A DNA stretch of 64,000 bases, taken from positions 224,206,628 through 224,270,627 of the forward strand of contig NC_053040.3 of the NCBI RefSeq assembly GCF_002575655.3, read 5' to 3'. The notes beneath the pieces are model-generated. The model saw only the letters and a list, made by a program, of their open reading frames with translations, was not told the origin of the DNA and made no database searches. Below are positions 10,271 through 21,964 of the stretch, one piece after another. Made by a program: the position numbers and the translations under genes. Within the stretch, counting starts at the first letter, position 1, and each line of letters starts with the position of its first letter. The stretch comes from Aegilops tauschii subsp. strangulata. Lineage: Eukaryota > Streptophyta > Magnoliopsida > Poales > Poaceae.

Positions 10271-11155
10271 TGTCGGCATTCTGGGAATGGGGGTCCCCAG
10301 ACTTGCCTGCCTGCGGCCCACGGCGTGGCTATGCTAGCGGGCCTGTACGACCCATCTTCATCAACAAGGCATTCAAGACCCTCGCGAGGCGGACGACGCA
10401 AGACCTCCTCTGGAGCGGCCTCACGAGGCTGCCTCGCGAGGAGCGGAGTTATGAAGGCGGGGCAAACCTCATGAGGCTCTTGTGACGTGAGCCATGACAA
10501 TCGAAACCAGGCGGGCGCTAGCGTGTGCAGCGTCCTTGTTTCCTCTTTGGTGCTAAGAAGGCCAGCGCAGGTGCGGAGTACCGAGGCATCAGGCCAAGGT
10601 TTCCATATCGGTGCAACGAGACCAAGACCAGCAGGACGGCAAGACGGAGGTCACCGTGGAGCCCAAGACGGCGTCACCACCAGACCCTTTTGCACGCGAA
10701 GACCACTTTTGTCAGGATAGCTTGTACTAACTGTCCCCTTTCAAATTAGCCCGCCGTTGTTGGCTCCCTTGACGCTCAATATTTGGGGAGAGGACCAGGG
10801 CCTATATAAGTAGAACTAGCCACCGCAGTAGAGGCATCTGATAACTCATTCAGAGGCATCTCACCCACACAAGTTAGTCGAGCACAAGAACACCTCAACC
10901 TCAGGAGGTTGTTCTTCCCCTTGTATTGTCCATCATCAGCCCAAGAGGCAATCCACCACCACACACTGGAGTACGGTATTACACCACAACGGTGGCCCGA
11001 ACCAGTATAAACCTCGTGTCTTTCTGTGTTGTTAGTTTGTTGAGTTCGTCCGCGAGATCTTAGCGAGCTAGGGCGTAGATAGGTAGGAGGGAAAGAACTT
11101 CGCGCGCACCCCAGATTTTGAACCTTAAGGGTTTTGCCGAACCCCACATCCGACA
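10271..11155 (+). repeat. 3' LTR of the Tat-type element
   Basis: It starts TGTCGGCATTCTGGGAATG and ends CACATCCGACA, followed by the target copy GTGAC. It is preceded by CCCGGGGGCTAC, a polypurine-like tract. It aligns to the 5' LTR along its whole length with scattered transitions and one short deletion near 10388. Confidence 0.85.
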
Positions 11156-11427
11156 GTGACGTTGCGCACTATACCGAGTTCCTGCGGGAGGAGGAGGAGC
11201 GCCTCGTCGAGCATGCAAAGAGCCTTACTACCGCCGTGGCCGCAGCACACGCCGCTTCAGAGGCGAGGAATCAGGAGATCTACGAGGAGAACCACCAGTT
11301 CGAGAGGGGTCATCTGGAGTGGTAGAGGGTGTTCGAGGTGAGCGTCGCTGAAGGTGCAGCAGCGGCAGGCACCGTATTGCAGTTGTCCAGCTCGTCGGTA
11401 GGCTCCTCCTCCTCTATGTCTTACTGA
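11156..11427 (+). pseudogene. Unknown grass gene, 3' part (partner of 3310-3783)
   Basis: After the target copy GTGAC the frame reads VAHYTEFLREEEERLVEHAK and then Ala/Glu-rich residues to EENHQFERGHLEW, likely a coiled coil. A TAG at 11323-11325 interrupts it, then the same frame continues with RVFEVSVAEG, a Ser-rich stretch and a final TGA at 11425-11427. Its frame is exactly in phase with the codon before the transposon at 3783 when the element and one target copy are ignored. Glu to stop at the TAG (GAG to TAG) is a plausible single change. Confidence 0.6.
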
Positions 11428-12367
11428 GCGTGCTCGGCAGAGGAGAGGCTGCCGGAAGTAGTACAATACCCCTGTGTAGTAGTAGTATTTAGGGTTATTT
11501 TGTTCAGTTCATCTAACTATAGATGTGGTGGAACTGTACAACATACTTAAAATTAGCTAGTATATAAACTAGAACTGGCTATTTCAGTATCTGGTTGGCA
11601 ACTATTGGTGAAAAGCTTGGTTGGTTCAGCTGTCGAGTTGAACTGTTTGTATAAATAACGACTCCTTAATCTATGAAAGAAATCTATGCTTAATTACTGA
11701 ATTTTAGTTGCAAAAATTAGATACTGCTAGTGATTTTTAGCTTCATATTTTGACAAATCGCAGTGTTACAAGGTTGACAAATGCCAACGTTACTTGATCA
11801 ACAAATGTCAATCTTTCCAATTTGACAAATGGCAACATACCCAATATGACAGATGCAAATCTTACCAAATTGTTTGTAAGTGGTTGCACACGGGTCATCC
11901 AAAAGAACCGTTTGCATTGAAGAGATGCACAAATCCCGCTCTCACTTTGCATACGGGTGTTCTATCTAAAACGTGTGCGATCAAGAGCTGCACAAATCCT
12001 GCTCGGCACATTTTCCCTTGGCTTCTTGGGGAAGCTGTATGTTTGCATACGGGTGTTCTAACTAAAACGTTTGCGGTGAGTGTTTTATATTTAAAAACCA
12101 TTGCCATTTGTTTCAAAAGAAAATCGTTTGATAAGTCTATACATTAAGAGAGAGAAAACGCAAGTTCGCTCAAACCATATCTTTCTTTCAGTCATACCGC
12201 GAATTTATATTCATATGATCGAGATACAGTATTAAACCCAAGAAAAAAACTATTTTCGGCGCGGCAGAGGCGGCGTGCCGCGCCCTCGTTGTCGTTGTCG
12301 TCCTCCGGGATGCCGTTGTTGAAGTCTTCAATGCAGCATAGAATGTTCTTCACTTGTAAAGCAAACA
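11428..12367. other. AT-rich spacer with a short degenerate repeat
   Basis: No gene is seen. At 11749-11871 the motif TTGACAAATG.CAA recurs about five times with a 25-30 bp period. Another pair of similar segments containing GCATACGGGTGTTCTA lies near 11949 and 12046. Confidence 0.5.
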
Positions 12368-12840
12368 TCATGTCGTCGCGTGATCGGCGGGCGGGGCGCG
12401 GGAGGACGGCAGCTGGCGGCGCTGAGAGGTAGCAGTCGACGGCGACGTCCCAGCCGCTGAGGGGGGCGCGTGCACGGGCACGGGCGCGGCGGTTGCAGCC
12501 AAACGTGCGGGGACCAGCGCTGCGGTGGGTGGAGGGGCGCGCACGGGCACTGGCGCTGCCATGTACATGAGCTCGCGTGGGTCCGTGGAGACCTCACTGA
12601 CACCCGCGGCTTCCAACTCTGCGATAATGCTCGGCGACCAGCACGTCAATGCTACGGGGATGGTCGCTCGCGCGGGCGCGTGGTTGGGAGCTGGGACGGA
12701 GCGGGGGCAGCAACCGCCGCGGCCAGCTCATTCTGGGCCATGTCCATGAGGCCCCATTCCTCCTTATTTTCTATCTCCTCCGGCTCGGAGTCGACTTCAC
12801 CAAGCTTGAAGACTAGTGGCAGACGATCCTTCTGCGCCAT
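12368..12840 (-). pseudogene. Unknown acidic/Pro-Ala-rich grass gene relic
   Basis: The frame opens at an ATG at 12840 with MAQKDRLPLVFKLGEVDSEP, an acidic stretch and ENKEEWGLMDMAQNELAAAV. It ends early at about 12652. A second frame then reads TCWSPSIIAELEAAGVSEVS and a Pro/Ala-rich tail to 12368, so there is a frameshift near 12650-12670. I recognise the style of expanded, lineage-specific Triticeae genes but no named domain. An ATG further up (12900) is also in frame. Confidence 0.45.
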
Positions 12841-13249
12841 GGCGTTGGTGGAGGTCTGCGGGAGGGAGGGGAGGGAATTGGAGGCGAACAGTAAGGCCAC
12901 CCGTATTAAGCAGCGGCTCGGGTGCCATTAATGGAGAGGAAGGCGGGCTGCCATGGAAGTCAAAGGGCTCGCTTCCCAGTGAGCCTGCGTAGTGTACAAC
13001 TTACACGCTTCCGGGTGAGCCTGCGCATCTAGGACAGCTTGCACGCCTCTACGTCAGCCTGCGCACCGAACTGCGCTCGCATGCCTCCCGTTCAGTCAAG
13101 CAGCTGTCCGCACGACACCTCCTATAGTCATTAAAATGAAGACATGTGTGCGTCATGTGAATGGTTAACATAACGCACAAGATTTGAATTATACAAACGT
13201 TTGTGATGTTAGAGTGGTAGCTATTTGTTTCAAAATGCCTCTGTTGGCT
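12841..13249. other. Spacer upstream of the acidic relic
   Basis: Nothing coding is seen. The segment 12965-13100 has three diverged copies of a phrase like CGCTTCC.GTGAGCCTGCG. Confidence 0.35.
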
Positions 13250-16200
13250 ATTATTCGAGGGCGCCTTCTCTCAAAATGGACACGAAAAATATCACAGCAT
13301 GTCGGGTGCCATTCCATGATAGTATGCCAAGTTTCATGAATTTCAGACGAGTTTTGGATTTGCTAGAATTTAAAAAATAAAGTATCTCAATGTTTTGCCG
13401 GCAATCAACGGTGCCCTGGTGTTTGAAATTCATTCCCATTTCTTGCATGGGACCTAAGCATGCACCCAAGGACAAAGATTTGATTTTTTCAACCAATTTA
13501 TATGCACTGGAGCATGTGCATGTAGTTCAAATTTGATTTATGCACATAAATGCATTGAAAACTAAATTATTGCATAAAAATGTCCAGACGAACCCCGTAA
13601 AATCCCAAAAAATGACACAACACTCCTGTTGTTCTTTGTTGACACGAGAATTTTTTTGAAAGCAACAAGAGGCAATGGATATCATTTCGTCCCCAAAGGT
13701 AGGGCGTTCCCTACCGAAACCATCATGCTTGTTGTGAGAAGCATATACCCAAACCTGCCCCAAATGGAACAAAAAATTTACCACGACATGTTGATGCCGC
13801 TCCATGATAGCATGCCAAGTTTCATGAATTTCAGACGACTTTTGGATTTACTACAATTTAAAAACCAGGTATCTCAATGTTTGCGGTTGAGTGATAGTGG
13901 CAGGGTGTTTGACATTCATTCCCATTTCTTGAATGAGACCTAAGCATGCAACCAAGGACACATATTTGAATTTTCAACCAATTTATATGCATTAGAGCAT
14001 GTGCATGTAGTTCAAATTCAAATTATGCACATAAATGCATTGAAAACTCAATTAATGCATAAAAATGTCCAAACGAACCCCAAAAAATCCCAAAAATTGA
14101 CACAACACTCCTGTTGTTCTATGTTGACACGAGAAATTTTTTGAAAGCAATAAGAGGCAATGGATATCGTTTTGTTCCCAAAGGTGGGACGTTCCCTACC
14201 GAAACCATCAGGCTTGTCGTGAGAAGCTCTGGTTTGTGAGAAGCATATCCCCAAACCTGCCCCAAATGGGACAAAAAATTTACCACGGCATGTTGACGCC
14301 GCTCCATGATAGCATGCCAAGTCTCATGAATTTCAGACGAGCTATGGATTTACAAGAATTTAAAAACCAGGTATCTCAATATTTGCGGCTGAATGACGGT
14401 GGCAGGGTGTTTGACATTCATTCCCATTTCTTGCATGGGAGCTAAGCATGCAACCAAGGACATAGATTTGAATTTTCAACCAATTTATATGCATTAGAGC
14501 ATGTGACTGCAGTTCAAATTTGAATTATGCACATGAATGCATAGAAAACTTAGTTAATGTATAAAAATGTCAAAGCGAACCCCGAAAAAACCCAAAAATT
14601 GACACAACACTCATGTTGTTCTATGTTGAGACTAGGAAAAAAATTGAAACCGAGAAGAAGCAATGGATATCATTTCCTCCAGGAAGGTGAAACGTTCCCT
14701 ACCGAAACCACTAAGCTTGTTGCGAGAAGCTCTAGTTTGTGAGAAGCATATCCCCAAACCTGCCCCAAATGGGACGAAAAATTTACCATGGCATGTTGAT
14801 GCCACTCCATGATAGCATGCCAAGTTTCATGAATTTCAGACGAGCTTTGGATTTACTAGAATTTAAAAACCAGGTATCTCAATATTTGCGGCCGAGTGCG
14901 GGGGTAGGGTGTTTGACATTCATTCCCATTTCTTGCATGGGACCTAAGCATGCAACCAAGGACAAAGATTTGAATTTTGAACCAATTTATATGCATTAGA
15001 GCATGTGCCTATAGTTCAAATTTGAAATATGCACATGAATGCATAGAAAACTCAGTTAATGTATACAAATATCCAAGCGAACCCCGAAAAAACTCAAAAA
15101 ATTGACACAACACTCCTGTTGTTCTATGTTGACACTAGGAAAAAATTGAAATCGAGAAGAGGCAATGGATATCGTTTCGTCCAGAAAGGTGAAACGTTCC
15201 CTACCGAAACCATCAGGCTTGTTGTGAGAAGCTCTGGTTTGTGAGAAGCATATCACAAACCTACCCCAAATGGGACAAAACATTTACCACGGCATGTTGA
15301 TGCCGCTCCATGATAGCCTGCCAAGTTTCATGAATTTCATACGAGCTTTGGATTTACTAGAATTTAAAAACCAGGTATCTCAATATTTGTGGTCGAGTGA
15401 CGGTAGCAGGGTGTTTGACATTCATTCCCATTTCTTGCATGGGACCTAAGCATGCAACCAAGGACACATATTTGAATTTTCAACTAATTTATATGCATTA
15501 GAGCATGTGCATGTAGTTCAAATCTGAATTATGCACATGAATGCATAGAAAACTCAGTATTTTTTTTTCTGTCATATTTTTTTCTCCTATTTTTCTATTT
15601 TTATTTTAAAAATAGGAAGGGCGAGATAGAATTCAAGCACTATAGGCGGGGCGCCGCCCGATCGTATTTCCCCTGAGTTAAAAGAAAAGATAGGAAATCT
15701 TGCTTTTCAGAGTTATCGTCCCGATAAAAAAAACATTCTTGTACGAGATTTTTTCTAAAGTTTCATTTACGCCTAATTAACATCGAGTAGTCCCTGTTAT
15801 TGTGAGTCCAAGTGAACCCTGAAAAATCCCAAAAATTGACACACCACTCCTGTTGTTCTATGTTGACACTAGGAAAAAATTTTGAAATCGAGAAGAGGCA
15901 ACGGATATCGTTTCGTCCAGAAAGGTGAAACGTTCCCTATCGAAACATCACACTTGTTGTGAGAAGCTCTGGTTTGTGAGAAGCTCCATGATAACTTTTT
16001 TACCACAACATGTTGATGCCGCTCCATGATAGCATGCCAAGTTTCATGAATTTCGGACGACTTTTGGATTTACTAGAATGACAAAAGCAAGTATGTCGAC
16101 GTTTGCCGGAGAGCCACGGTGCCGTGGTGTTTGAAATTCATCCCCATTTCTTGCGTGGGACATAAGCATAAACCCATGGACACATATATGATTTTACAAC

Positions 16201-16300
16201 CCATGTTGGTGCACTGAACATGTTGAATTGTGCACCTGAAATGGCTAGAAAACCAATTTAATGTATAAAATGTCCAAACAAACCCTGAATAATTCCAATT
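13250..16300. repeat. Tandem array, six copies of a ~500 bp monomer
   Basis: The marker GCCAAGTTTCATGAATTTCA (or close variants) recurs at about 13325, 13813, 14315, 14818, 15319 and 16035, giving spacings of about 489, 502, 503, 501 and 716 bp. The last spacing is longer because of the insertion at 15559-15806. Each copy also carries GAACCCCGAAAAATCCC, AATTGACACAACACTCCTG and ACGTTCCCTACCGAAACCAT. Short open frames in each copy repeat with the monomer and are not genes. The array could be a satellite or the internal array of a DNA transposon. Confidence 0.85.
15559..15806 (+). other. Plastid DNA insertion (NUPT), probably atpB-rbcL spacer
   Basis: About 248 bp interrupt the monomer exactly between AACTCAGT and TCCAAG. 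The sequence is unlike the surrounding repeat. It contains GGGCGAGATAGAATTCAAGC, a TAAAAGAAAAGATAGGAAATC block and, at the end, TTAACATCGAGTAGTCCCTG followed by TTATTGTGAG. I recognise this last part as the leader region just upstream of grass rbcL. The call is from memory of plastid sequence and was not checked by alignment. Confidence 0.6.
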
Positions 16301-16606
16301 CTTTTACGACATACATATAGTTGCATGTTCACTTCAGATAAAAGGTCTAGCAATTCAAACACTGTCCATTGCCGCTGTGACCCCATTATGTAATTCAAAT
16401 CAAGATAAAAATTAAGTAGATCCCACACAGTTTATTATCACCAACCATGTGAGATGCACTACAAAATATCCTGGAGCACGGTCGGTGTATAGTACGCCTA
16501 TGGCTTATACGAGAAGGTGCATCGGCTACAGTCCACAGTCGGCGTGTCAAGCACACTAGCTCGCTCCCAAAATATCATTCCACTGCTCAATCATCGGCGG
16601 TGAAAG
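16301..16606. other. Spacer, possible CACTA end
   Basis: No gene is seen. At 16457 a CACTACAAAATATCC string resembles a CACTA terminus, followed by GGTCGGTGTATAGTACG, but no matching end was found. Confidence 0.25.
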
Positions 16607-17111
16607 ATGGCGACGTGGACCCGCGTCGTGAGGGCAACTTCGGTGGCCCACTTCGGCGAGAGCGTGGCTGCAGCCGCCATGCGCGTGCTAACAAGGTGAA
16701 TGAGCGCGGCCACAATCTGCGACCAGGCGGCGAAGGCAGCCCAAATGGCCGCTGTTGCTTCTCAGGTGGCAGCAGCAACATCTGCCTTAGGGATAGCAAC
16801 TGGCGTGAGTGGCACAGCAGCTTTTCGTTCTGTAGCGGCGGCCTTAGCCCTGATGGAGGCAACCCACAACTATGTCGAGGCTGCCCATGCTCAGCTTGTG
16901 GCGGTCACCACACAAATCGAACGAAGCTTCTCCGACAACGGTCGGCAACCCACGACCGAAGAGTTGTTAATCGCCGAGAGCGTTCGAGCCGCCGTCCGTT
17001 CCTCCACCGCATACTTTGCGATGACGGATCACGTCCAAGCCCAGATCGCGGCCGCCCTCGCCCATCTCTTGCCAGCCTTTTCCAAGTATGGTCAAACCCA
17101 TAATATTGAGT
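16607..17111 (+). pseudogene. Ala-rich helical protein relic
   Basis: A frame opens with ATG at 16607 (MATWTRVVRATSVAHFGESV) and reaches a TGA at 16697-16699. It then continues in the same frame with MSAATICDQAAKAAQMAAVA and further Ala-rich heptad-like sequence to about LLPAFSKYG at 17090. The right end runs into the LTR at about 17112, so the gene is truncated by that element. No named domain is recognised. The single internal stop (likely a CGA to TGA change) and otherwise open frame suggest recent decay. Confidence 0.45.
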
Positions 17112-19838
17112 CCCCTTCTGTCACTGGAGTACATACGTGTCGTGTCCCCTTCTGTCACTGGGATTGAGCACCGTAAGATCGAACCCATCACAAAGAACCT
17201 CTTCCCTTGGAAAGAAAAATCGATCTAGTCGGCCTAACTACACCAAAGATTGGAAGAAGAAATACGAGGCTATAAGCAATCATGCATATAGGAGATCAAA
17301 ACACAAATAACTTTCATGGATAAAATAGATCTGATCATAAACTCAAAGTTCATCGGATCCCAACAAACACACCGCAAAAAGAGTTACATCAAATAGATCT
17401 CCAAGAGACCATTGTATTGAGAATCAAAAGAGAGAGAGGAAGCCATCTAGCTCCTAACTACGGACCCGTAGGTCTACAATGAACTACTCACGCATCATCG
17501 AAGAGGCACCAATGAGGATGATGTACCCCTCCGTGATGGTGTCTAGATTGGATCTATGGTTTCTAGAACTTGCGGCGGCTGGAATTGTGTTTCGTTGACT
17601 CCCCTAGGGTTTTTGTATTTTTGGGGTATTTATGGAGCAACAAGGCGGTGCGGGAGGCGGCCAAAGTGGGCACAACACACCAAGGCGCGCCTTGGCCCCC
17701 AGGCGCGCCCAGGTGGGTTGTGCTCTCCTCGGAGCCCCCCTCCAGTACTTCCTTGGCCCATCGTGTGTCTTCTAGTCCAAAAAGTTCTCCAAAAAGTTTC
17801 ACTGCGTTTGGACTCCATTTGGTATTGATTTTTCGCGAAGTAAAAAACAAGCAAAAAACAACAACTGGCACTGGGCACTATGTCAATAGGTTAGTCCCAA
17901 AAATGATATAAAGTTGCTATAAAATGATTGTAAAACATCCAAGAATGATAATATAACAGCATGGAACAATAAAAAATTATAGATATGTTGGAGACATATC
18001 AATGTGGTCTACTGGAACGTGATCTAATTCTGAATATTTTACACATGATTGATATACAAATTGCCCACATTGTCCTAAGTTTTCACAATTTTTGGAGTTA
18101 CAGAAGTATGGTCAAAGTTCATATTACAACAGACTGTCTTGTTTTTGATAGATTTTATTTTGTTGCATTGTGTGCTTATTTTGATGAATTCGTGGATTGT
18201 ATCAGGGGGTATAAGCCATGGTAAAGTTAGAATACAGTAGGTATAATGCAATAACAAAATGAATGGGTTTGCAACAATACTTAGACTTTTTAGAAGTGGG
18301 GAAGATGAAAACAAGAGGCAAATGGCAAATAAAGTAAATGCAAGGAGAAGAAATTTTATGCGTAGGTACTTGATAGATGTTGTTGATGTCTCCCCGGCAA
18401 CGGCGCCAGAAATTCTTCCTGCTACTTGTGAGCTACGTTGGGATTTCTCTGAAGAGGAGAGGATGATGCAGTATAATACAAAAAAGTATTTCCCTCAATT
18501 ATGAAACCAAGGTTACCAATCTAGTAGGAGAACCAATCAACACTATGTAAACAACACCTGCACACAAACAACAAATACTTGTAACCCAACGCGTAGAGGG
18601 GTTGTCAATCCCTCGACGGTTATGAGCAAGATTAAAAGATATAGTTTTTGATAGATAGATCTGACAAAAATACAAAATAAAATAAAATAAATAAAACTGC
18701 AGCAAGGTATTTTTGGTTTTAATACATGATAGAAAATAGAGTCGAGGCCATAGTTTTCACTAGAGGCTTCTCTCAAGAAAATAGCATACGATATGTAAAA
18801 AAATTACTGTTGGGCATTTGACAGAAAAGCAAATAATTTTGATGATATCCAAGGCAATGATCATGTATATAGGCATCACATCCAAGACAAGTAGACCGAA
18901 ACGATTCTGCATCTACTACTATTACTCCACACATCGACCGCTATCCAGCATTGCATCTAGTGTCCTAGGTTCATGAAAGAACGGAGTAACGTCTTAAGCA
19001 AGATGACATGATGTAAACAAGATAAACTCAAGGATGGTATAAATCCCATTTTGTTACCCTTAATAGCAATGGTACATGCGGGTCATGTCTCTTTCTGTCA
19101 CTGAGATTGAGTACCGCAAGATCGAACCATCACAAAGCACCCCTTCCCAGGGCAAGATAAAACAATCTAGTTGGCCAAACCAAACCAATAAATTAGAGAA
19201 GAAATACGCGGCTATAATAATCATGCATAAAAGAGTTCAGATAAAACTCAAATAATATTCATGGATAGATCTGATCATAAACTAATAATTCATCGTATCC
19301 TAACAAACACACCGCAAAAAGTCATTACATCCAATAGATCTCCAAGAACACCGAGGAGAACATTGTATTGAAGATCAAAAAGAAAGAAGAAGCCATCTAG
19401 CTACTAACTAGGGACCCATATGTCTGTGGTAAACTACTCACGTATCATCAGAGGGGCAGCAAGGATGATGAAGAACCCCTCCGCGATCGTTTCCCCCTCC
19501 GGCAGAGTGCTGGAAAAAGGCCTCTAAATTGGATCTCGGGGTCTAGAACTTGCGGCGTCGAAAAAGTATTTCGTGGACTCCCTGGTATGTTTTTTGATTT
19601 TAGGGTATTTATAGAGTCAGAGGTACATCAAACGAAGGCTTGTGGGCCCCACTACCCACCAGGGTGCGCCAGAGGCCCCTGGCGTGCCCTGGTGCTTAGT
19701 GGGCCACTCCTTCGTCTTCTTGTTCCCTCCAGAAGCTTCCAGGGTCTCTTATTGTCAGAAAAAATCTACAAAAGTTTCGTGGCATTTTTACTTCGTTTGG
19801 TACTGATATTCTGCAAAGTAAAAAACAAGCAGAAATCA
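17112..19838 (-). mobile_element. Decayed gypsy-type LTR element, internal part mostly deleted
   Basis: Two diverged copies of one LTR lie at 17112-18001 and about 18413-19838. On the minus strand the first starts TGATATGTCTCCAACATATC, a start common in Triticeae LTRs. The interval 18002-18390 is all that remains of the interior. A primer binding site reading TGGCGCCGTTGCCGGGGA on the minus strand lies at 18391-18408, next to the 5' LTR. The 5' LTR start is cut by the CACTA element at 19839, and the 3' LTR lacks its end at 17112. No gag or pol is left. Confidence 0.7.
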
Positions 19839-20187
19839 CACTACAAAAAAAGACACATCCGTGACATTTTGGGCCGAACGAATTTTTTTCCTGTCATGCT
19901 TATGACACTTCTATGACAATAATTGTGAGAAAACGCGGTATCATCATAGATGTGGTGGGCTCCTACTTCTATGACAAAAACTCATGACAGAAAATGGGCT
20001 TTTCGTCCTGGGCGGGCCGGAGATGCGGCTGGATGACTTTCTTTGGGCCATCCATGACGGAAAAAACCATGGTAGAAGTGAGGGCAAGGAAAATATCGGG
20101 GAGTTCCTGGTTACGGTGGGTGGTCGGAGCCGAGTGATGCGCGTTTCTCTCGTACAAGTACACACCTGGGTGCGAGGCGTTGGGATC

Positions 20188-20310
20188 TAACTGAACCCGA
20201 GCGAGGTGTTCGCCTACTGAACCTGAGCGATCGATTGATCTGTCTGTTAACTGAACCCGATCAAGCGATTCCTTCACTACTGCTGCTAACTGAAGCCGAC
20301 CGAACCTGCT
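20188..20310 (+). repeat. Subterminal CACTA repeat, CTGAACCCGAGCGA
   Basis: The motif TAACTGAACCCGAGCGA recurs in four variants near 20188, 20216, 20249 and 20288. Subterminal repeats of CACTA elements usually bind transposase; that role is inferred here. Confidence 0.5.
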
Positions 20311-20334
20311 GCCTCTTGATGAACAGTGAGCGTT

Positions 20335-20720
20335 GTTGGGGGTTGGATGAACAGGACCCCGTGGTAGTAGAGGCCGTTGCCGCTGGATGAACAGGACCCC
20401 GATCGATCGAGCCGCTTTGGGGTGGATGAACAGGACCCCATGGAGGGCTGGATGAACAGGACCCCATGGAGGGCTGGTTGAACAGTAGCCGGTGGAGGGA
20501 TGGATGAACAGGCTCGTGGAGGGGTGGTTGAACAGGACCCCGTCGAGAGGGCTGGTTGAACAGTAGACGGTGGAGGAGCGGTTGAGGCTGGATGAACAGG
20601 ACCTCGTGGATGAACATTAGCTGGTGGAGGCAGGATGGAGAGTCGTGGATGAACAGTCACAGGTGGAGGCTGGAGGAGGTCGACGGTGGAGATGAACAGT
20701 AGCTCGTGGAGTCCCGCTTT
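20335..20720 (+). repeat. Minisatellite with GATGAACAGGACCCC core
   Basis: The core GGATGAACAGGACCCC, with variants GGTTGAACAGTAGCC, recurs about fourteen times with an uneven 20-40 bp spacing and a GTGGAGGG spacer. The long minus-strand open frame across it (Gly-Ser-Cys-Ser repeats) is a product of this repetition. Confidence 0.75.
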
Positions 20721-20985
20721 GCGGTACACCACACCCCTCCCGATGAACAGGACCCCCTGTTTTGACCGTAGCGCTCCAACACAAGTCCGTTTCCTCCGTT
20801 TTGCGGTACGCCACACCCCTCCCAATCCACAAGACCCCGTTTCGACTGTAGGAGGTCTAAGAGAAGTCTGTTTCCTCCGTTTTGCGGTATGATACACCCC
20901 TCTCGGTGAATAGGATCTCGTTTCGACCGTAGGCGGTCGAACACAAGGCCGTTTCCTCCGTTCTGCGGTACGCCAGGCCTCGTTT
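20708..20985 (+). repeat. Tandem repeat of about 81 bp, three to four copies
   Basis: CCGTTTCCTCCGTTTTGCGG recurs at about 20787, 20867 and 20949, with a partial copy at 20708. Each is followed by CCACACCCCTC and a GACCCCGTTTCGAC.GTAGG phrase. Confidence 0.7.
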
Positions 20986-21964
20986 CGGCTGTTCCGTCCA
21001 AGCCGGTTAGCTCCTGATGAACAACACGCGTTCCGTGGCCTCCCGATGAACACGACGACACAGTTTCTCTGTTCCGACCCAGCCGGTTGGCTGTCGATGA
21101 ATAGGACACCGTCGCTACCTCTCCATGTACATGAGCCCTGGCCGTACATATGCATGAGTAGGCGTTCGAGACCCCGCCCGTATGCACGCACGTGGCCGTA
21201 TTTACTTTCTTGCACCCTGGCTGTATGTACGTGTACATGCTACGTGCGTGCCTCTACTATGACACGTGCCCTTCCTTACTCGGCCACAGTTCATCGCTGC
21301 ATCCTGCAGACAGACTGATCGACCAGTATGTACATACATGTTCGCGATCAGAATGATAACACTACATATGCTTCGACCAGGTGGGTCCCGACTATCAGGG
21401 AGGATAAGGAGGCACTTTCTTGCATGTGAAGATGTAGCTAGTGGGTCCCAGCTGTCAGGGGAAAACGTTTTTTTCACGAAATACGGTGGCCCGTCCGATG
21501 TGTCCCTACTGTCACATGGAGGAATCATTATTTTGCGCGTAATAAGGAGGCACTTCCTTGCTGCAGCCATGGACCCAGCTGTTAGCCTCTCCACGTACAG
21601 TACTCTTCCGATGGAAGTCGTTCCTTGACCACATTGACCACGCCGCGCCAAGAGCACCAAGGCGGTGGACGACGGCGAGGCCTAGGAAGGGGACGACATG
21701 GATCCGGGGAAGACGCGGCAGTGGATGGCCACATGGAGAGGAGTACGAGGGTTCACTGGTTCAGCTGCGGTATGAGGCTTCCATCGCTACAGAATAACAT
21801 GGGGTGTGGGTGAGTAGAGGGATGGCGTGACCAGCGGTGGGAGTAGTAGGGGGCGGTGAGGCCTCCATGGCAACACAGCCGACCACGGGAGGCAGGAGCA
21901 GGCGGTACGACTGGCGCTGGTTTGGGCAGATGGAGCAAGAAGACCAGAGGTTGAAGAAGCACTA

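Larger units (their letters stand above)
3784..11155 (+). mobile_element. Gypsy LTR retrotransposon of Tat type, pol largely deleted
   Basis: This is a complete insertion of 7.4 kb with two LTRs of about 0.9 kb. The flanking 5-bp target copies are GCGAC (3779-3783) and GTGAC (11156-11160), differing by one transition. After the 5' LTR comes a primer-binding-site-like TTTGGCGCGCCCGGTAGG. It carries gag and protease on the plus strand, a scrap of reverse transcriptase near 7503, a long repeat-rich 3' region, an antisense ORF (9155-9943) and a GGGGGCTAC polypurine-like end before the 3' LTR. Integrase and RNase H are absent. Tat-lineage elements of grasses are known for large sizes and extra antisense ORFs. 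LTR differences seen by eye are a few percent. Confidence 0.85.

Noticed and set aside
9378..10337. A 319-residue plus-strand frame
   Set aside because: It is the antisense shadow of the B3-like ORF and has no recognisable domain.
13250..16300. CRISPR-like array
   Set aside because: Monomers are about 500 bp with no short repeat/spacer pattern; this is a eukaryotic tandem repeat.
16457..16606. CACTA element beginning at CACTACAAAATATCC
   Set aside because: Only one end is seen and the following sequence leads into a gene relic; too weak to call.
20286..21215. A 309-residue minus-strand frame
   Set aside because: It is a translation of the GATGAACAGG minisatellite and neighbouring tandem repeats (repeated Gly-Ser-Cys-Ser).
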